Shown: positions 1-11,800 of the stretch, piece by piece
Layout of the letters: each line of letters starts with the position of its first letter
Position numbering within the stretch: the first letter of the stretch is position 1
NCBI GenBank assembly: GCA_905183005.1
Contig: CAJJDO010000042.1
Coordinates: 166,741-230,740, forward strand
Length of the DNA stretch: 64,000 bases
Direction: 5' to 3'
Source: Paramecium pentaurelia
Taxonomy: Eukaryota; Ciliophora; Oligohymenophorea; Peniculida; Parameciidae
The notes under the pieces: model-generated
Seen by the model: the letters and a program-made list of their open reading frames with translations, nothing else
Told to the model about the DNA's origin: nothing
Database searches by the model: none
Made by a program: the position numbers and the translations under genes

Positions 1-207
1 TTATTAAAATTAATTCTAGAAAAATTTCTTTTATACATTATTTAATAATATTACTATTTAATATAACAACCCTAAATGAAGAAAATTAATTTTGTTTCGA
101 TCGCTCTTTCTGTTTGAGTCAATTCTTTCTTGAATAATTTCTTCAGGTAAATATGGAAAATTGTGATTGATCTTTTTAAAGTAATTTTTATTTGTCTTAA
201 TGTCGAT
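1..207 (-). CDS. possible 3' part of an unknown gene
   Basis: On the minus strand a frame free of TGA runs from about 207 to the window edge and reads FPYLPEEIIQERIDSNRK followed by SDRNKINFLHLG, which looks like charged coding sequence rather than noise. It is preceded by an in-frame TGA at 208-210, has no ATG, and I see no convincing splice acceptor, so its upstream exon is not identified. The remainder towards base 1 is Q/I-rich and may be untranslated. No family recognised; weak call. Confidence 0.2.
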
Positions 208-577
208 TCATAGATAAAGAATTAGATGATGAGTATAATAATTATTGTTTGTAAGAGCTTCTTTCAGAATGCTCCAATTCGCAACAATTGACAGGGAGAA
301 TCAAAAACAAAAACTTTGTTTATACATTTAATTTTAATGTTATTTAACCAATCGACATAAACTTTTTAATTTATTACATAAGTTGTACACTTTTAATCAA
401 AATTTACTGATTTTTAATTGATAAATTTATTACTAGTTTTTTGAATAATTTTGTTAATTGATATATATATGATGCAGTTCCAAGCCTTAAAGAAAACAAT
501 AATTTTCTTTTATGATTATGTTGTGAAAATAACTAATTTATTTTAAAATTATTTTCTAAATATTTAAAGGACTCAAT

Positions 578-735
578 ATGATAAGTTGTATGTAGTAGTT
601 TCTTTGGCGAAACTCATCTAGTATTACCAAATTAGTTACAAAAATATACACAATTTTATGAAACATAAATTTAAGGCATTATCAATCAATTAAATCCTTT
701 AAATCAAGAAAGGTTAATTATATTAGTTGAAATTC
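578..735 (+). repeat. decayed ubiquitin-like repeat unit
   Basis: This stretch aligns by eye with the 267-276 base units that start at 895, 1162 and 1438: it keeps the segment equivalent to IVKEIY (here LVTKIYT), an almost identical block aacataaattta, and the ending ttgaaattcaa. The aligned parts lie in different frames and one contains a TGA at 659-661, so small indels have broken it. It is best read as an old, dead copy of the repeat at the 5' edge of the expanding array. Confidence 0.55.
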
Positions 736-810
736 AATAATTATAATAACAATAATAATAACAATAACAATATCGATAGAAATAACAATAACAATAACAA
801 TAACAATAAC

Positions 811-841
<31 letters not shown>

Positions 842-3800
842 GTAATAGAAATAGTAATAATAATTAAAATAATAATATTCCATAATAATAGACAATGATT
901 ATGCTAGAATATCGTGGTTAAAAGAATCAAATTGAAGTGACTTCAAATACTTACATACATGAAATCATAGAAATAGTTAAAGAAATATACTCATTTGAAG
1001 AAAACATAAATTTAAAGCATAAACAATAAATTTTGCCTGAGAATTAAACAATAGAATCCTTACAAATCAAAGAAGGGTTTATCTTGTCAGTGGAAATTCA
1101 AAAATAATAATAATAGTAATAGTAATAATAATAATAATAATCCCCCACATAATAAAATATAATGATAATTTTAGAATATCGTTATTAAAAGTATGAAATT
1201 GAAGTGACTTCAGATACTTACATTCATGAAATCATAGAAATAGTTAAAGAAATATACTCAATTCAAGAAAAAATAAATTTAAAGCATAAACAATTAATTT
1301 TGCCTGAGAATTAAACAATAGAATCCTTACAAATCAAAGAAGGTTTTATCTTGTCAGTGAAAATTCAAAAATAATAATAATAGTAATAATAATAATAATA
1401 ATAATCATAATAATAACCTAACACATAATAAAATATAATGATTATTTTAGAATATCGTGGTTAAAAGAATTAAATTGAAGTGACTTCAGATACTTACATA
1501 CATGAAATCATAGAAATAGTTAAAGAAATATACTCAATTCAAGAAAACATTAATTTAAAACTTGATCAATAAATTTTGCCAAACAATTAAACAATAGAAT
1601 CCTTACAAATCAAAGAAGGTTTTATCTTTTCAGTGGAAATTCAATAATAATAATAGCCAATACAATCAAAATTAACTTTAATTATTTTTCACGCTATTTT
1701 AAATGGTTAAGCAGTAGAAGTAGATTCAGATACTAAAGTATATGAATTGGCAATTGAATTATAAGCACTCTTACAGATTTCATAAATCTAGTTAACTTTA
1801 GAAAATGGGTAAGTTTTAAACCCAAATTAAACTTTTAGAGAATAAAATGTTTAAGAAAATTCTAAATTGTACATATAGTAAGTCTTAACTAATCTTACTT
1901 AACCAGCATCTTAAATTTAAGAAATAGTTTTGATAGTTCTATTTGAATAATAAACTTTAAATATTTCTGTTCCTTGTAATTCTTTGGTGTAGGAGCTTGA
2001 ATGTACACTTAAGCAAAATTTGAATCTTAATTATGAAATAAAGTTATACCACAATGATAAAATGTTGAATTCGAATGAAACATTCCAATAATTGCAAATC
2101 GTAAAAGGTTCTAGATTGGTGATCAAAAAAATTGAACAAGCCTCTGTTTCAAAAAAATAAATTCAATTAAGTTTGTCTTATGAAACTTAGCCTCCAATTA
2201 CAATAGAAGTAGAAGATGAAATTACTATTAAAGATATAGAAGATTAAATAAATCAATACCATCATTTAAATGTAGATTTGGTGACTTTTTATAATGGGTA
2301 GGTTTTAGATTCAAGCAAAACTCTGTAAGAATATTAAATTAGAGATAATTCCATTCTCAAATTTTAATAGAAATAATAAAAAATACATCTTATTATTAAT
2401 GCATTCAATCAGACTTTAGATTTTAAAGTTAATTAAGATACAACAATTATGAGTTTGATTGAAGATGTAAAAGGAATATGCAATGTGAAAAATCAATTGA
2501 TGATGTAAAAAGTAAATGGAGAAATCTTAGACCCAAGCTTAACTGTTAAGCAATCTGGACTTTGTGATAACTCAATCTTAACTGTAGTTTAATAATAGGA
2601 TAAATAACCAAAATTGCCAGTTAGAAGAGTTATCAAAGTGATTTTAGATTATAAAGGGGCTAAAACACCAATAGAAGTTGAAGATAACATAAATGTATCA
2701 GAGTTGATAGAGCAAATCATGCTTAGTTTCTCAATTTAAGGATCCTTATAAATTAGTCTTGAGGGAAAATAAATTCTTAATCCTTTAGACACTTTAGCCA
2801 ATTAGAATGTTTAGAAGGGAAGTCTATTAATTGTAACTCAAATTCCATAAAATGTTCCTCAAATTTAATAAGTTGCTCCTTAAACTAAATAAAGTTCAAC
2901 TCCTCTAAATATCAAAACATTTATTGTGAATATCGATTATGAAGGATAACAATATCCCTTAGAAGTAAATTCAAATACTTTAGTATATGAATTAATATAC
3001 GAATTTAGATAAGCCCTTTAAATCTAAGAATAATGTAATTTGCACCTTGAAAATTAATAAGTTCTTCAACCAAACTTAACTTTAGAGAATTAAAATTTCA
3101 AACAAAATTCTATTTTATTTTTAAAACCAATTCAAAATGTTAATTATAATGCATAGTAATAACCTAGTTTATAAACAAATTAAGCTATTAAAGCATAAGA
3201 AATTATTATTATGTTTAGTTTCTAAGGGTAGAATCATAGCTTAAGTTTGGTGAATGATACATTAGTTAAGGATTTGATTTTATGTATTTAATAGAATTTC
3301 AATTTAAATGAAAAATTTTAATTAAGTTTGGAAAACAAATGTATACTAAATGAGGAGTAAACTTTGGCTGCTTAGAAAGTTGAAAAAGGAAACACTTTAT
3401 ATCCAGTTTTCAACCAGAAACCATAACAATAATAATTTGAAGAGAATTACACTTTGATTATGAATTATTAGAATTGTAAATACCAGTTTGAGGTTTCTTC
3501 TGATTCATTAGGAAGTGAATTGATGGATGCTATTTAGCAACATACTAAAATACCAACTCCATTCAATGCAATTATTGAAGGAAAAACTCCTTTGATCTTA
3601 GATAAGACTTTGAAGGCGTAAAATATAAAAAATGGAGGTATTATTGAACTCTAAGAATTGCCTTAAATAAATCAATTGAATTAAACTTAATAAAATTAAT
3701 TTTAGAAAATACCTCCCTCATAATAATAAAATTTTTATGGTACTTCATACTCATTACCTCCTCCTGCGAATTAATAATTTATTCCATAATCAAATCAGTT

Positions 3801-4911
3801 TCCGTTTAGTTAGCCTATGAATTTTGCTTCAGTACCTCCACCACAATAGAATACATTGTCGGGAGGTTAGAAAAATTTATAATAACAATTTTAATAAGGA
3901 TTGAATAATAGTCTTAATTAGTTAAATAATTTTGAGGGATATCCAACATAATTTTTACCCAATGGAAAACCGCAATTTCAATAATAATAATATGGAAGAC
4001 TATCTACACAATTTTAAAAACCCTAACAATAGTAAATGGTTGGAATGCCTTTTTAATAATAAATCTTTAATTAAACCTAAATGAGTGGAATGCCTTTTTA
4101 ATAATAAATCTTTAATTAACCCTAAATTGGTGGAATGCCTAATTAATAATAAATCTTTAATTAACCCTAAATGGGGGGAATTCCTAATTAATAATAAATC
4201 TTTACTTAATAATAAAATAACTAAAAAATTAAAATTTAACTTCAATACATGAATTCAATTTAAAATTTGGAATTGACTAAAAAAATGAAAATCTAGGATA
4301 TAATAGAACATTGCAAGGATGTATTCAATATAGAGTAAGGTTTAAAAATTCAACGTTAAGGATTGGATTTGAATCCTTAAGAGATTATAGAATAATGTAG
4401 ATTGAATGATAATGAAATTTTGGATGTAGTTGTTAAATAAACAGATTAATTTTTTCTGATTATTTCAGTGCTAGGAAATGATATTTAAGTGGAGGTAGAT
4501 TAAGACTAAAAAGTTTTTGAATTAATGGATGAGTTGAAGATAGCTTACAAAATCAATTATCCCACTGAACTTGTGTTCAATCAAATACAATTACTTCCTG
4601 ATAAGAGTTTCAAGTAACAAAATATTCTGAGTAACAGTTATTTGATTTTAAGATAAAAATAAGCAGTTACCAAATTGAAGATCACTTAAGGTTTAAATTT
4701 GATTATTGTCAAAGTTAGAGATGGAATGAATATGATCCAAATTGAAATAGCTCCTACAGCAACAGTTCAAGATTTGGAGAGAAAAGTTAAGGAAAAGACA
4801 GGTATAAATTTTAATTTTACATTATAATTCAACATGAAATTTTTGAGCCCATATTTATCTTTGGCTCAATAAGGTATAAACAATAATTGTGAAGTAATTT
4901 TGCTTCGATGA
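658..4911 (+). CDS. tandem ubiquitin-like-fold protein with Q/N/P-rich linker
   Basis: One uninterrupted frame with TAA/TAG as Gln gives 1417 residues from the ATG at 658 to TGA at 4909-4911; starting at 895 would give 1338. After a poly-Asn tract come about eleven ubiquitin-like modules of 65-75 residues (from residues ~80, 169 and 261, then continuing to ~1005). Each shows the beta-grasp pattern of a hydrophobic strand, a middle helix such as ELIEQIMLSF, a loop like LENGQVLNPNQTL, and a final strand such as NSILTVVQ. A Q/N/P/F-rich linker (~1008-1200) with four 15-residue repeats follows, then about three more modules to the C-terminus. No module ends in Gly-Gly, so it is unlikely to be a processed polyubiquitin precursor; a scaffold or binding role is inference. 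The first three modules are nearly identical in DNA and joined by poly-Gln coded by TAA/TAG. No introns seen. Confidence 0.8.
735..890 (+). repeat. AAC/AAT microsatellite (poly-Asn in frame)
   Basis: About 150 bases of almost pure AAY/AAT triplets with a few ATC GAT AGA and AGT interruptions. It lies in the same frame as the ubiquitin-like protein that follows and would encode a poly-Asn tract ending in QNNNIPQQQTM. If translation starts at 895 the tract is 5' leader rather than protein. Confidence 0.8.
895..1660 (+). repeat. three near-identical 267-276 bp ubiquitin-like units
   Basis: Units beginning with ATG-AT(T/A)-(A/T)T(G/T) at 895, 1162 and 1438 encode MIxLEYRxQK, EVTSxTYIHEIIEIVKEIYS and QTIESLQIKEGFI with few changes. 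They are separated by TAA/TAG-coded poly-Gln of variable length. Much higher identity than the downstream modules implies recent tandem duplication. Confidence 0.85.
4042..4221 (+). repeat. four 45-bp tandem repeats in coding sequence
   Basis: Units start at 4042, 4087, 4132 and 4177 and encode G(M/I)P(F/N)QQQIFNQPQ(M/I)(S/G), the last one truncated. They stay in frame within the Q/N/P-rich linker of the ubiquitin-like protein. Confidence 0.85.
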
Positions 4912-4944
4912 TGAATTTAATTTACATCATTTAATATATAAAAT

Positions 4945-5521
4945 TCATAAATCTCTGGCATCTTCGAAACTTAAGATAAATACAGTATGTGGATAATAGC
5001 TGACACCTCGTTCATCAGTCTTAAATTAATAAGAGACTTGACATGTGAATCCAGATGCATTCAAGACTCCCTTAATTATAGTAAATAAAGAATACTTTCA
5101 GAATCCCACACATAAATTATGCAGGGGATATATGTCCTTCTTCAGATATATATTTGAGAAGCAATGGATTCTCATCTCTAATAAGATAATCATTAGGTCT
5201 ATCCTTCAATCTTTCAATCGATTCTGCTTGTCTACCAAAGAGATGTTTCCAAAACTACGAAAAGTTTTTTATTCATTATACAATCCCTTAGATGAACCTT
5301 AATTATTCAACTAATTTTGTTTCACTTTTATTTCTTTCTCTAAGACTTACTAGTTCGTAAAGTCGGATTCCAACCGAAACTCCTAATTGTTCCATTTTAG
5401 AGTTCATCTCATTGTAATCGTTTCCGTGTTTTCTCTTCAAGTAGCAAATATATCTAGATATAGAATGGAAGTACTCAGCAAAGATATAATTGAATGTGCA
5501 GAAATTCAATTCAGGTCTTTG
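4945..5521 (-). CDS. TRAPPC5: TRAPPC5 (Trs31/Bet3-family TRAPP subunit), copy 1, 5' end cut by N
   Basis: The minus strand encodes a Bet3-like TRAPP subunit that acts in vesicle tethering at the ER-Golgi. Visible landmarks are FAEYFHSISRYICYLKRK, MEQLGVSVGIRLYELVSLRE, KLVEQLRFIQGIFWKHLFGR, ENPLLLKYISEEG, AQFMCGILKGVLNASGF and VFILSFEDARDL-stop, the expected order for TRAPPC5. Two introns of 27 and 25 bases (after RFIQGI and after CGILK) are needed to keep frame. The gene is convergent with the ubiquitin-like gene, 33 bases away. Its 5' end runs into the N at 5524. Confidence 0.85.
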
Positions 5522-5523
5522 TC

Positions 5524-5524
5524 N
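5524..5524. other. single-N assembly joint
   Basis: One N separates two copies of the same 1345-bp sequence. Confidence 0.95.
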
Positions 5525-6257
5525 AATTCCTAATTAATAATAAATCTTTACTTAATAATAAAATAACTAAAAAATTAAAATTTAACTTCAATACATGAAT
5601 TCAATTTAAAATTTGGAATTGACTAAAAAAATGAAAATCTAGGATATAATAGAACATTGCAAGGATGTATTCAATATAGAGTAAGGTTTAAAAATTCAAC
5701 GTTAAGGATTGGATTTGAATCCTTAAGAGATTATAGAATAATGTAGATTGAATGATAATGAAATTTTGGATGTAGTTGTTAAATAAACAGATTAATTTTT
5801 TCTGATTATTTCAGTGCTAGGAAATGATATTTAAGTGGAGGTAGATTAAGACTAAAAAGTTTTTGAATTAATGGATGAGTTGAAGATAGCTTACAAAATC
5901 AATTATCCCACTGAACTTGTGTTCAATCAAATACAATTACTTCCTGATAAGAGTTTCAAGTAACAAAATATTCTGAGTAACAGTTATTTGATTTTAAGAT
6001 AAAAATAAGCAGTTACCAAATTGAAGATCACTTAAGGTTTAAATTTGATTATTGTCAAAGTTAGAGATGGAATGAATATGATCCAAATTGAAATAGCTCC
6101 TACAGCAACAGTTCAAGATTTGGAGAGAAAAGTTAAGGAAAAGACAGGTATAAATTTTAATTTTACATTATAATTCAACATGAAATTTTTGAGCCCATAT
6201 TTATCTTTGGCTCAATAAGGTATAAAAAATAATTGTGAAGTAATTTTGCTTCGATGA
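5525..6257 (+). pseudogene. partial second copy of the ubiquitin-like gene 3' end
   Basis: Repeats bases 4179-4911: the last 15-residue unit, the three C-terminal ubiquitin-like modules and the TGA. One base differs and changes GINNN to GIKNN near the end. It has no 5' part and is most likely a contig overlap rather than a true pseudogene. Confidence 0.85.
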
Positions 6258-6290
6258 TGAATTTAATTTACATCATTTAATATATAAAAT

Positions 6291-6867
6291 TCATAAATCT
6301 CTGGCATCTTCGAAACTTAAGATAAATACAGTATGTGGATAATAGCTGACACCTCGTTCATCAGTCTTAAATTAATAAGAGACTTGACATGTGAATCCAG
6401 ATGCATTCAAGACTCCCTTAATTATAGTAAATAAAGAATACTTTCAGAATCCCACACATAAATTATGCAGGGGATATATGTCCTTCTTCAGATATATATT
6501 TGAGAAGCAATGGATTCTCATCTCTAATAAGATAATCATTAGGTCTATCCTTCAATCTTTCAATCGATTCTGCTTGTCTACCAAAGAGATGTTTCCAAAA
6601 CTACGAAAAGTTTTTTATTCATTATACAATCCCTTAGATGAACCTTAATTATTCAACTAATTTTGTTTCACTTTTATTTCTTTCTCTAAGACTTACTAGT
6701 TCGTAAAGTCGGATTCCAACCGAAACTCCTAATTGTTCCATTTTAGAGTTCATCTCATTGTAATCGTTTCCGTGTTTTCTCTTCAAGTAGCAAATATATC
6801 TAGATATAGAATGGAAGTACTCAGCAAAGATATAATTGAATGTGCAGAAATTCAATTCAGGTCTTTG
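6291..6867 (-). CDS. TRAPPC5: TRAPPC5 (Trs31/Bet3-family TRAPP subunit), copy 2, start unresolved
   Basis: Same 174 visible residues and two introns as the copy at 4945. Here the upstream DNA is present, but the frame reaches TGA at 6868-6870 before any ATG, and only 45 bases remain before the end of glutamine synthetase. About a dozen N-terminal residues expected for the family are missing. An ATG with MKKFLFFDKD lies just upstream one frame off, next to A and T homopolymers, so a base-call slip or a very short upstream exon is possible. Vesicle-tethering role is by family. Confidence 0.8.
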
Positions 6868-6914
6868 TCAAAAAACAAAAATTTTTTCATAATTATATGA
6901 AATAACTAGTTTTT

Positions 6915-8076
6915 TCATAATTACTTTAATGATTCAGCAAATTATTCAATAAGAGACATAAGATTCTTCCCATTCATACATGTTGTATCAACCAAAGCAC
7001 TACATACAAGATATGGATCCATATTGGCTGCAGGTCTTCTATCTTCCAAATATCTATTATTACACAAATATATAATACCCTTTGCCTAATTCTTTTGTAA
7101 TTATGGGTACTCTAATAGAACATCCCCTTGATCCATCTCCCCAAGAGAATTAATTATATTCTCCTGTCTCATGTTTCCCTGTCAATCTTGCTTCATTGTT
7201 TAAACCATACAACAACATCATTTTTTAGTGATTCTTTTCCAAAAGAGGTAACATGATTTCTTTAATGTATTCATAACCACCTTATTCTCTTGTCTTTGTT
7301 GTTGAGAAATTGCAATGAGCTCCTGTACCATTCCAATCTCCTTAAATAGGTTTTGGATCATAATTGATATCAATTCCAAACTCTTCACCCAATCTTTCCA
7401 ATATATATCTTGCCAACCATAAATGATCTCCTGCCTCTATTCCATGAGCAATTCCAATTTGAAATTCCCATTATGATGGAGCAACTTCAGAATTAATTCC
7501 AGACAACTTTAAACCAGCATAAAGACAAGCTCGTTAATGAGCTTCAGATAAGGCTCTTCCAAAATTATTACGTTCTCCTATTGAACAATAATATCTTCCT
7601 TATGGATAAGGAAAACCTCCATTTGGCCATCCCAAAGGCCATAAATGGGTTGTTCCTGTTCTTTTTAACATAAAATATTCTTATTCAATGCCAAACCAAG
7701 GATCACTATCACTAGCTTCTTACATTATTTTTTCAGCAATCCATCTAAAATTAAAACGTGCTGGTGTTTTACGATCTGGTTTGTATGTTTCACATAATAC
7801 AAATTTATGAGGATCTCCACGAAAAGGATCTCTTACCATACATACAGGCTTTAAGTAAATCTCACTAAATTTTGTGATTGCTTGATCTGTGGATGAACCA
7901 TCAAATGTCCACCATTCAACATCTTCCAAACTTTAAATTGCATTATTATAAACTTTAGTTTTGGATCTTAATCTCTCTCCAGTACCATCTATCCAAATAT
8001 ACTCAACTAAAACATGTTTATTAGTGTTTAATTTGTAATAGTTAAAATCCCTTAAGTTTTCAATTGTTTCTGTCAT
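6915..8076 (-). CDS. GLUL: glutamine synthetase (eukaryotic type II)
   Basis: 378 residues after removing one 25-base intron. It makes glutamine from glutamate, ammonia and ATP in the cytosol. Landmarks in order: VLVEYIWIDGTGERLRSKT, WWTFDGSSTDQA, the metal-binding region FGIEQEYFML, NFGRALSEAHQRACLYAGLK, INSEVAPSQWEFQIG, DWNGTGAHCNFSTTKTRE, GSRGCSIRVP and, after the intron, YLEDRRPAANMDPYLV. Length matches the family (about 360-375). The ATG at 8074-8076 gives MTETIENLRDFNYY. It lies head-to-tail behind an unknown gene whose stop is 51 bases away. Confidence 0.97.
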
Positions 8077-8126
8077 TGATTAAATTAATATTTTAATAAA
8101 ATAATTGTTTTATATGATTTACTAAC

Positions 8127-8780
8127 TCATGCACCATATTTAGGAAATTTGCCCACTTAAGTAAGAAGTTCTCTCCAAAGACATTGTAATCTAATCACAT
8201 TTCTTCTAATGTATGAGAACTAATTAATTTATTCTAATGTTTCAATATCATCTACTCTCATTTAATAATTTGAATAATGAATAAGTGCAATTTATTTTCC
8301 TTAACATTCTAATTACTAATATTTAAATTGATTTCTTGATTAAAGTGGAAATTCAATATCATTATTATATTATTTGATGTTGGATATTATGAAATATATA
8401 TGATGTTATTTCTGTTTTTATATTTCTTCCAACACTTATATTTAATCTTTAAATGCAATAACAATGTCAAAACTATCAAATAATTTTTCTTAGTATTGAT
8501 CATAACTTGGTAATTAAAATTATTAATATTGTTTTCCAATAACAACTGTTTTAGCACCATAACTTATTTAAGAATAAAATTGAGCATCATTGATCAAATT
8601 AACTTCAAGAATTTCTTCATCATTTTATTAATTTTATTGAATCTAATGAACTCCACCCTCCTTCATTCCCATCAATTCCAATAGAAAGTCCTCTTATTCT
8701 TAGATTACAATAGTTGTATTTCCTTTTTTGATAAAGTCTTCACAATCCTAATCAATTAATAATGCCACCTTTCCCTTCAT
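8127..8780 (-). CDS. hypothetical protein, 217 residues
   Basis: Intronless frame starting MKGKVALLIDQDCEDFIKKG and ending RELLTQVGKFPKYGA-stop. It is rich in Gln, Ile and Glu, with no membrane segment or motif I can place. A middle part (YGAKTVVIGKQY, FDSFDIVIAFKDQ, QHHIYFIISN) alternates hydrophobic strands and could be an alpha/beta domain. It is transcribed away from the potassium channel, with only 28 bases between the two starts, so they must share a promoter region. Function unknown. Confidence 0.65.
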
Positions 8781-8808
8781 TTTAATTATATATAATAATA
8801 TTTAAGGA

Positions 8809-11800
8809 ATGAAGTTAAGCTAAGTTGCTCCTATGCCAATTAAGGTATAATATTATTCATAAGAATAGTAAGAAGTCGAGGACTTTGAGAATAGAGTAAC
8901 CCTGAGATTATATTTGGAGAAACTATTGAGTCAGAAATGGGGTAGATATTTAGACATAGTTTCTGGATTTATTAGTTTAACATCTTGTATGATATATTTG
9001 GGTACAACTTACTTTAATAATGTGGATTGGTTGAGTACTATTGACATCATAGTTTGCTCTCTTTATTTATTTGAATACCTTTTAAAAACATTTGCTGCTT
9101 AACACAGACTGCAATATATACTAGAAGTGAATTCAGCAGTAGAATTATTTACATTGATGCCATTATTTATATTGTAAGAATAAGATAATTGGGATTATTT
9201 AACAAGATTGATAAATATCTCAAGAGTAATAAGATTTTTAAGAGTGGTTAAGACGATTTCTAAGTATTACTAAGTTGGTGATAATGAATTTGGTGGTGTT
9301 AATAAATAAATTTACACAATATCTTTGACAATTCTCACATTAATTATTGTGACAGCAGGAGTTCTGTAAGCATTTGAATCTCCAAAAAGAAAAGAACTTA
9401 TAGCTCTTGATTAAGAAAATCAATGTGGTGCATCAATTGATGAATGCACTTTTCACGAAATGGTGTACTTTACAGTGGTAACACTAGCCACAGTTGGTTA
9501 TGGAGATGTAACTCCTTAGACAGAGGAAGGTAGAGTCTGTGTTATTGTATTGATCATTATTGTTTTGGTAGTAATACCTAAATAGATGAATGAATTGATT
9601 AGATTGATGGGATTATAAAGTGTATATGCAAGAGCATTCTATAAATGGAATCCAGAAGTTCCACATATCATTATATGTGGACATGTGAGTGTTGCAGCCC
9701 TGAGGAATTTTTGTAGTGAACTATTTCATTAAGATCACGGTAGTCAAGATAAGAATGCTATCATTATGAGATTAACTAAACCTAATACTGAGATGGAGAT
9801 ATTCTTACATAATCCAAAATATGAATTATTTTTAACTTATTTACAAGGCAGTCCTATGGTTGATAGAGATCTAAAAAGAGCTGCAGCTACATAAGCTAAG
9901 GCTTGTGTAATTTTGACAAATAAATAAATAGTAAATAGTCAATCCTCTGATCATAAGAATATATTAATTGGATTATAAATAAAAAAATATGTGAATCATA
10001 TTACTGGTGGTAATATACGTTTATGTATGCAATTGATTAAACCAGAAAGCAAGTTGAATTATAGATAAGCCCTAGGTTTAAAAGTCATAACTGATTAGAT
10101 AATCTCAGTTGAAGAATTTAAGATGAATCTTTTGGCTAAATCTTGTTTCTGTCCTGGTATAATTGCATTAATAGGCAATCTAATTACATCTGCAGGAGAA
10201 CAAGAAGGTGATATGGAATATGAATGGTTAAATGAATATACAAAAGGAATGGGACATGAAATATATAGAACTGATCTAAGTTTTAAATTTCAAGGCAAAA
10301 GTTTTAGTGAAGTAGCCACTATTGTTTATAATGAATTCAAAGGTATATTGTTTGGCATAGAATTTGATATTGGCAAATATACTATTATTAGATTGAATCC
10401 AGGTAGTTACATCATACCTAACACAACAGAAGCAAATGTTCATGCTTATATTATTTGTGAAGACAAGAAGGTAGCTGATTAAGTAGCTACTTATGAGATG
10501 ACTACTGAAGAAATTGCCAATTATCATTATTAATTATTGCAAAAATCCAAATAAAAAGAAAAACTACCAGATGATGAAGAAGAAGAAAAGTTTGATGATC
10601 CTCTACTTTATGGAAAAGATTCTATTGAAGAAGCTGAAATGTTAGAATAAGATTATGTTCTTGACCCTGAACCTATATCTTTAATGACTGTTACTCCTAC
10701 ATCCTTATAAGACTCAACTGAAATCACTAATCATATAGTTGTTTGTGGAATCCATCCATCAATTTATTACTTTCTATTAGCACTTAGAGCTAAGTATCTT
10801 AAGGAACTTCAATTTGTTGTTATACTAGCTCCAGAATAACCTACAAAATAATGGGAATATATTAACAGATTTCCTAAAGTTAGATTTATCAAAGGATCTC
10901 CTCTAACATCTGATGGATTACTAAGAGCCAATATTAATTTTGCTGATAAAGCTGTTATTTTTGCTTAAGGTTCAGATTAATCAATTGATGAAGTTGGAGA
11001 TGCAATAGATGAAATGCATGATGCAGAATCTATATTCATTTATAAGGCCATTAAAAAACTCAATCCATCAATTTAAATTATGATTGAACTTGTTTATAGT
11101 TCTAATATAGAATTTCTACTTGAAAAAGATTACTAATATTAAAATGAATTCAAATATGAATTTGTATTATCTAAATCTTTATATTTTATAGACTCCACTC
11201 TAGGCTTCTGGAGAAGTCTATATATCAGCCATCATTGATACTCTTACTTGTTAAGCCTACTTCAATCCACATATTGTGACTATTTTATAATAAATTTTAA
11301 CTGGATAAAGATAGTCCACTTAAGTCATAAGAGCTATTTGTGAACATGCTGATCTTAAAGATTCCAATCTTTATTAAGTGCCTGTCCCAGAAGATTATCT
11401 TGTAAATTTTTATTTGATGATTCTTTTTAGAATAAAACTTTTGGAGAATTATTTAATTACTTATCAACAGAAAGACATTTAATTCCTTTGGGATTGTATA
11501 GAATGGCTGGAGCAGTTGATAATAAACATCCTTATGTCTATACTAATCCACCATCTGAAACTAAATTGACTCATAGGGATAAGGTCTTTGTTTTAGCTCA
11601 TTAATTACCAGCTGATTTAACAGGAGGTAGCAATCTTGATTTAAAGGCAATGTAAATGGAAGGTAAATAACTTGATATAGAAAATGAAAATAAGGGACTT
11701 ATGTAAGACAAATTTAAAAATCAAATTTAAAATGGAATGCAAAAAACTTTAAGTAAATTTTAGATTTAATTTTAGTAAAATAAAAAAATGATAAAATGGT

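Larger units (their letters stand above)
4179..6869. repeat. 1345-bp direct duplication around a single N
   Basis: Bases 4179-5523 recur at 5525-6869 (offset 1346) with one difference noticed (C at 4881, A at 6227). The copies abut a single N at 5524. The unit carries the 3' end of the ubiquitin-like gene and most of TRAPPC5. Overlapping contig ends joined without merging explain this better than a real tandem duplication, because both copies stop exactly at the N. Confidence 0.9.

Noticed and set aside
895..1660. Regularly spaced near-identical repeats resembling a repeat-spacer array
   Set aside because: The repeats are ~200 bases, keep one reading frame and encode a ubiquitin-like module; not a CRISPR array, and the organism is a eukaryote.
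8833..8835. ATG at 8833 as the potassium channel start
   Set aside because: An in-frame ATG lies 24 bases upstream with no stop between; the shorter start stays possible.
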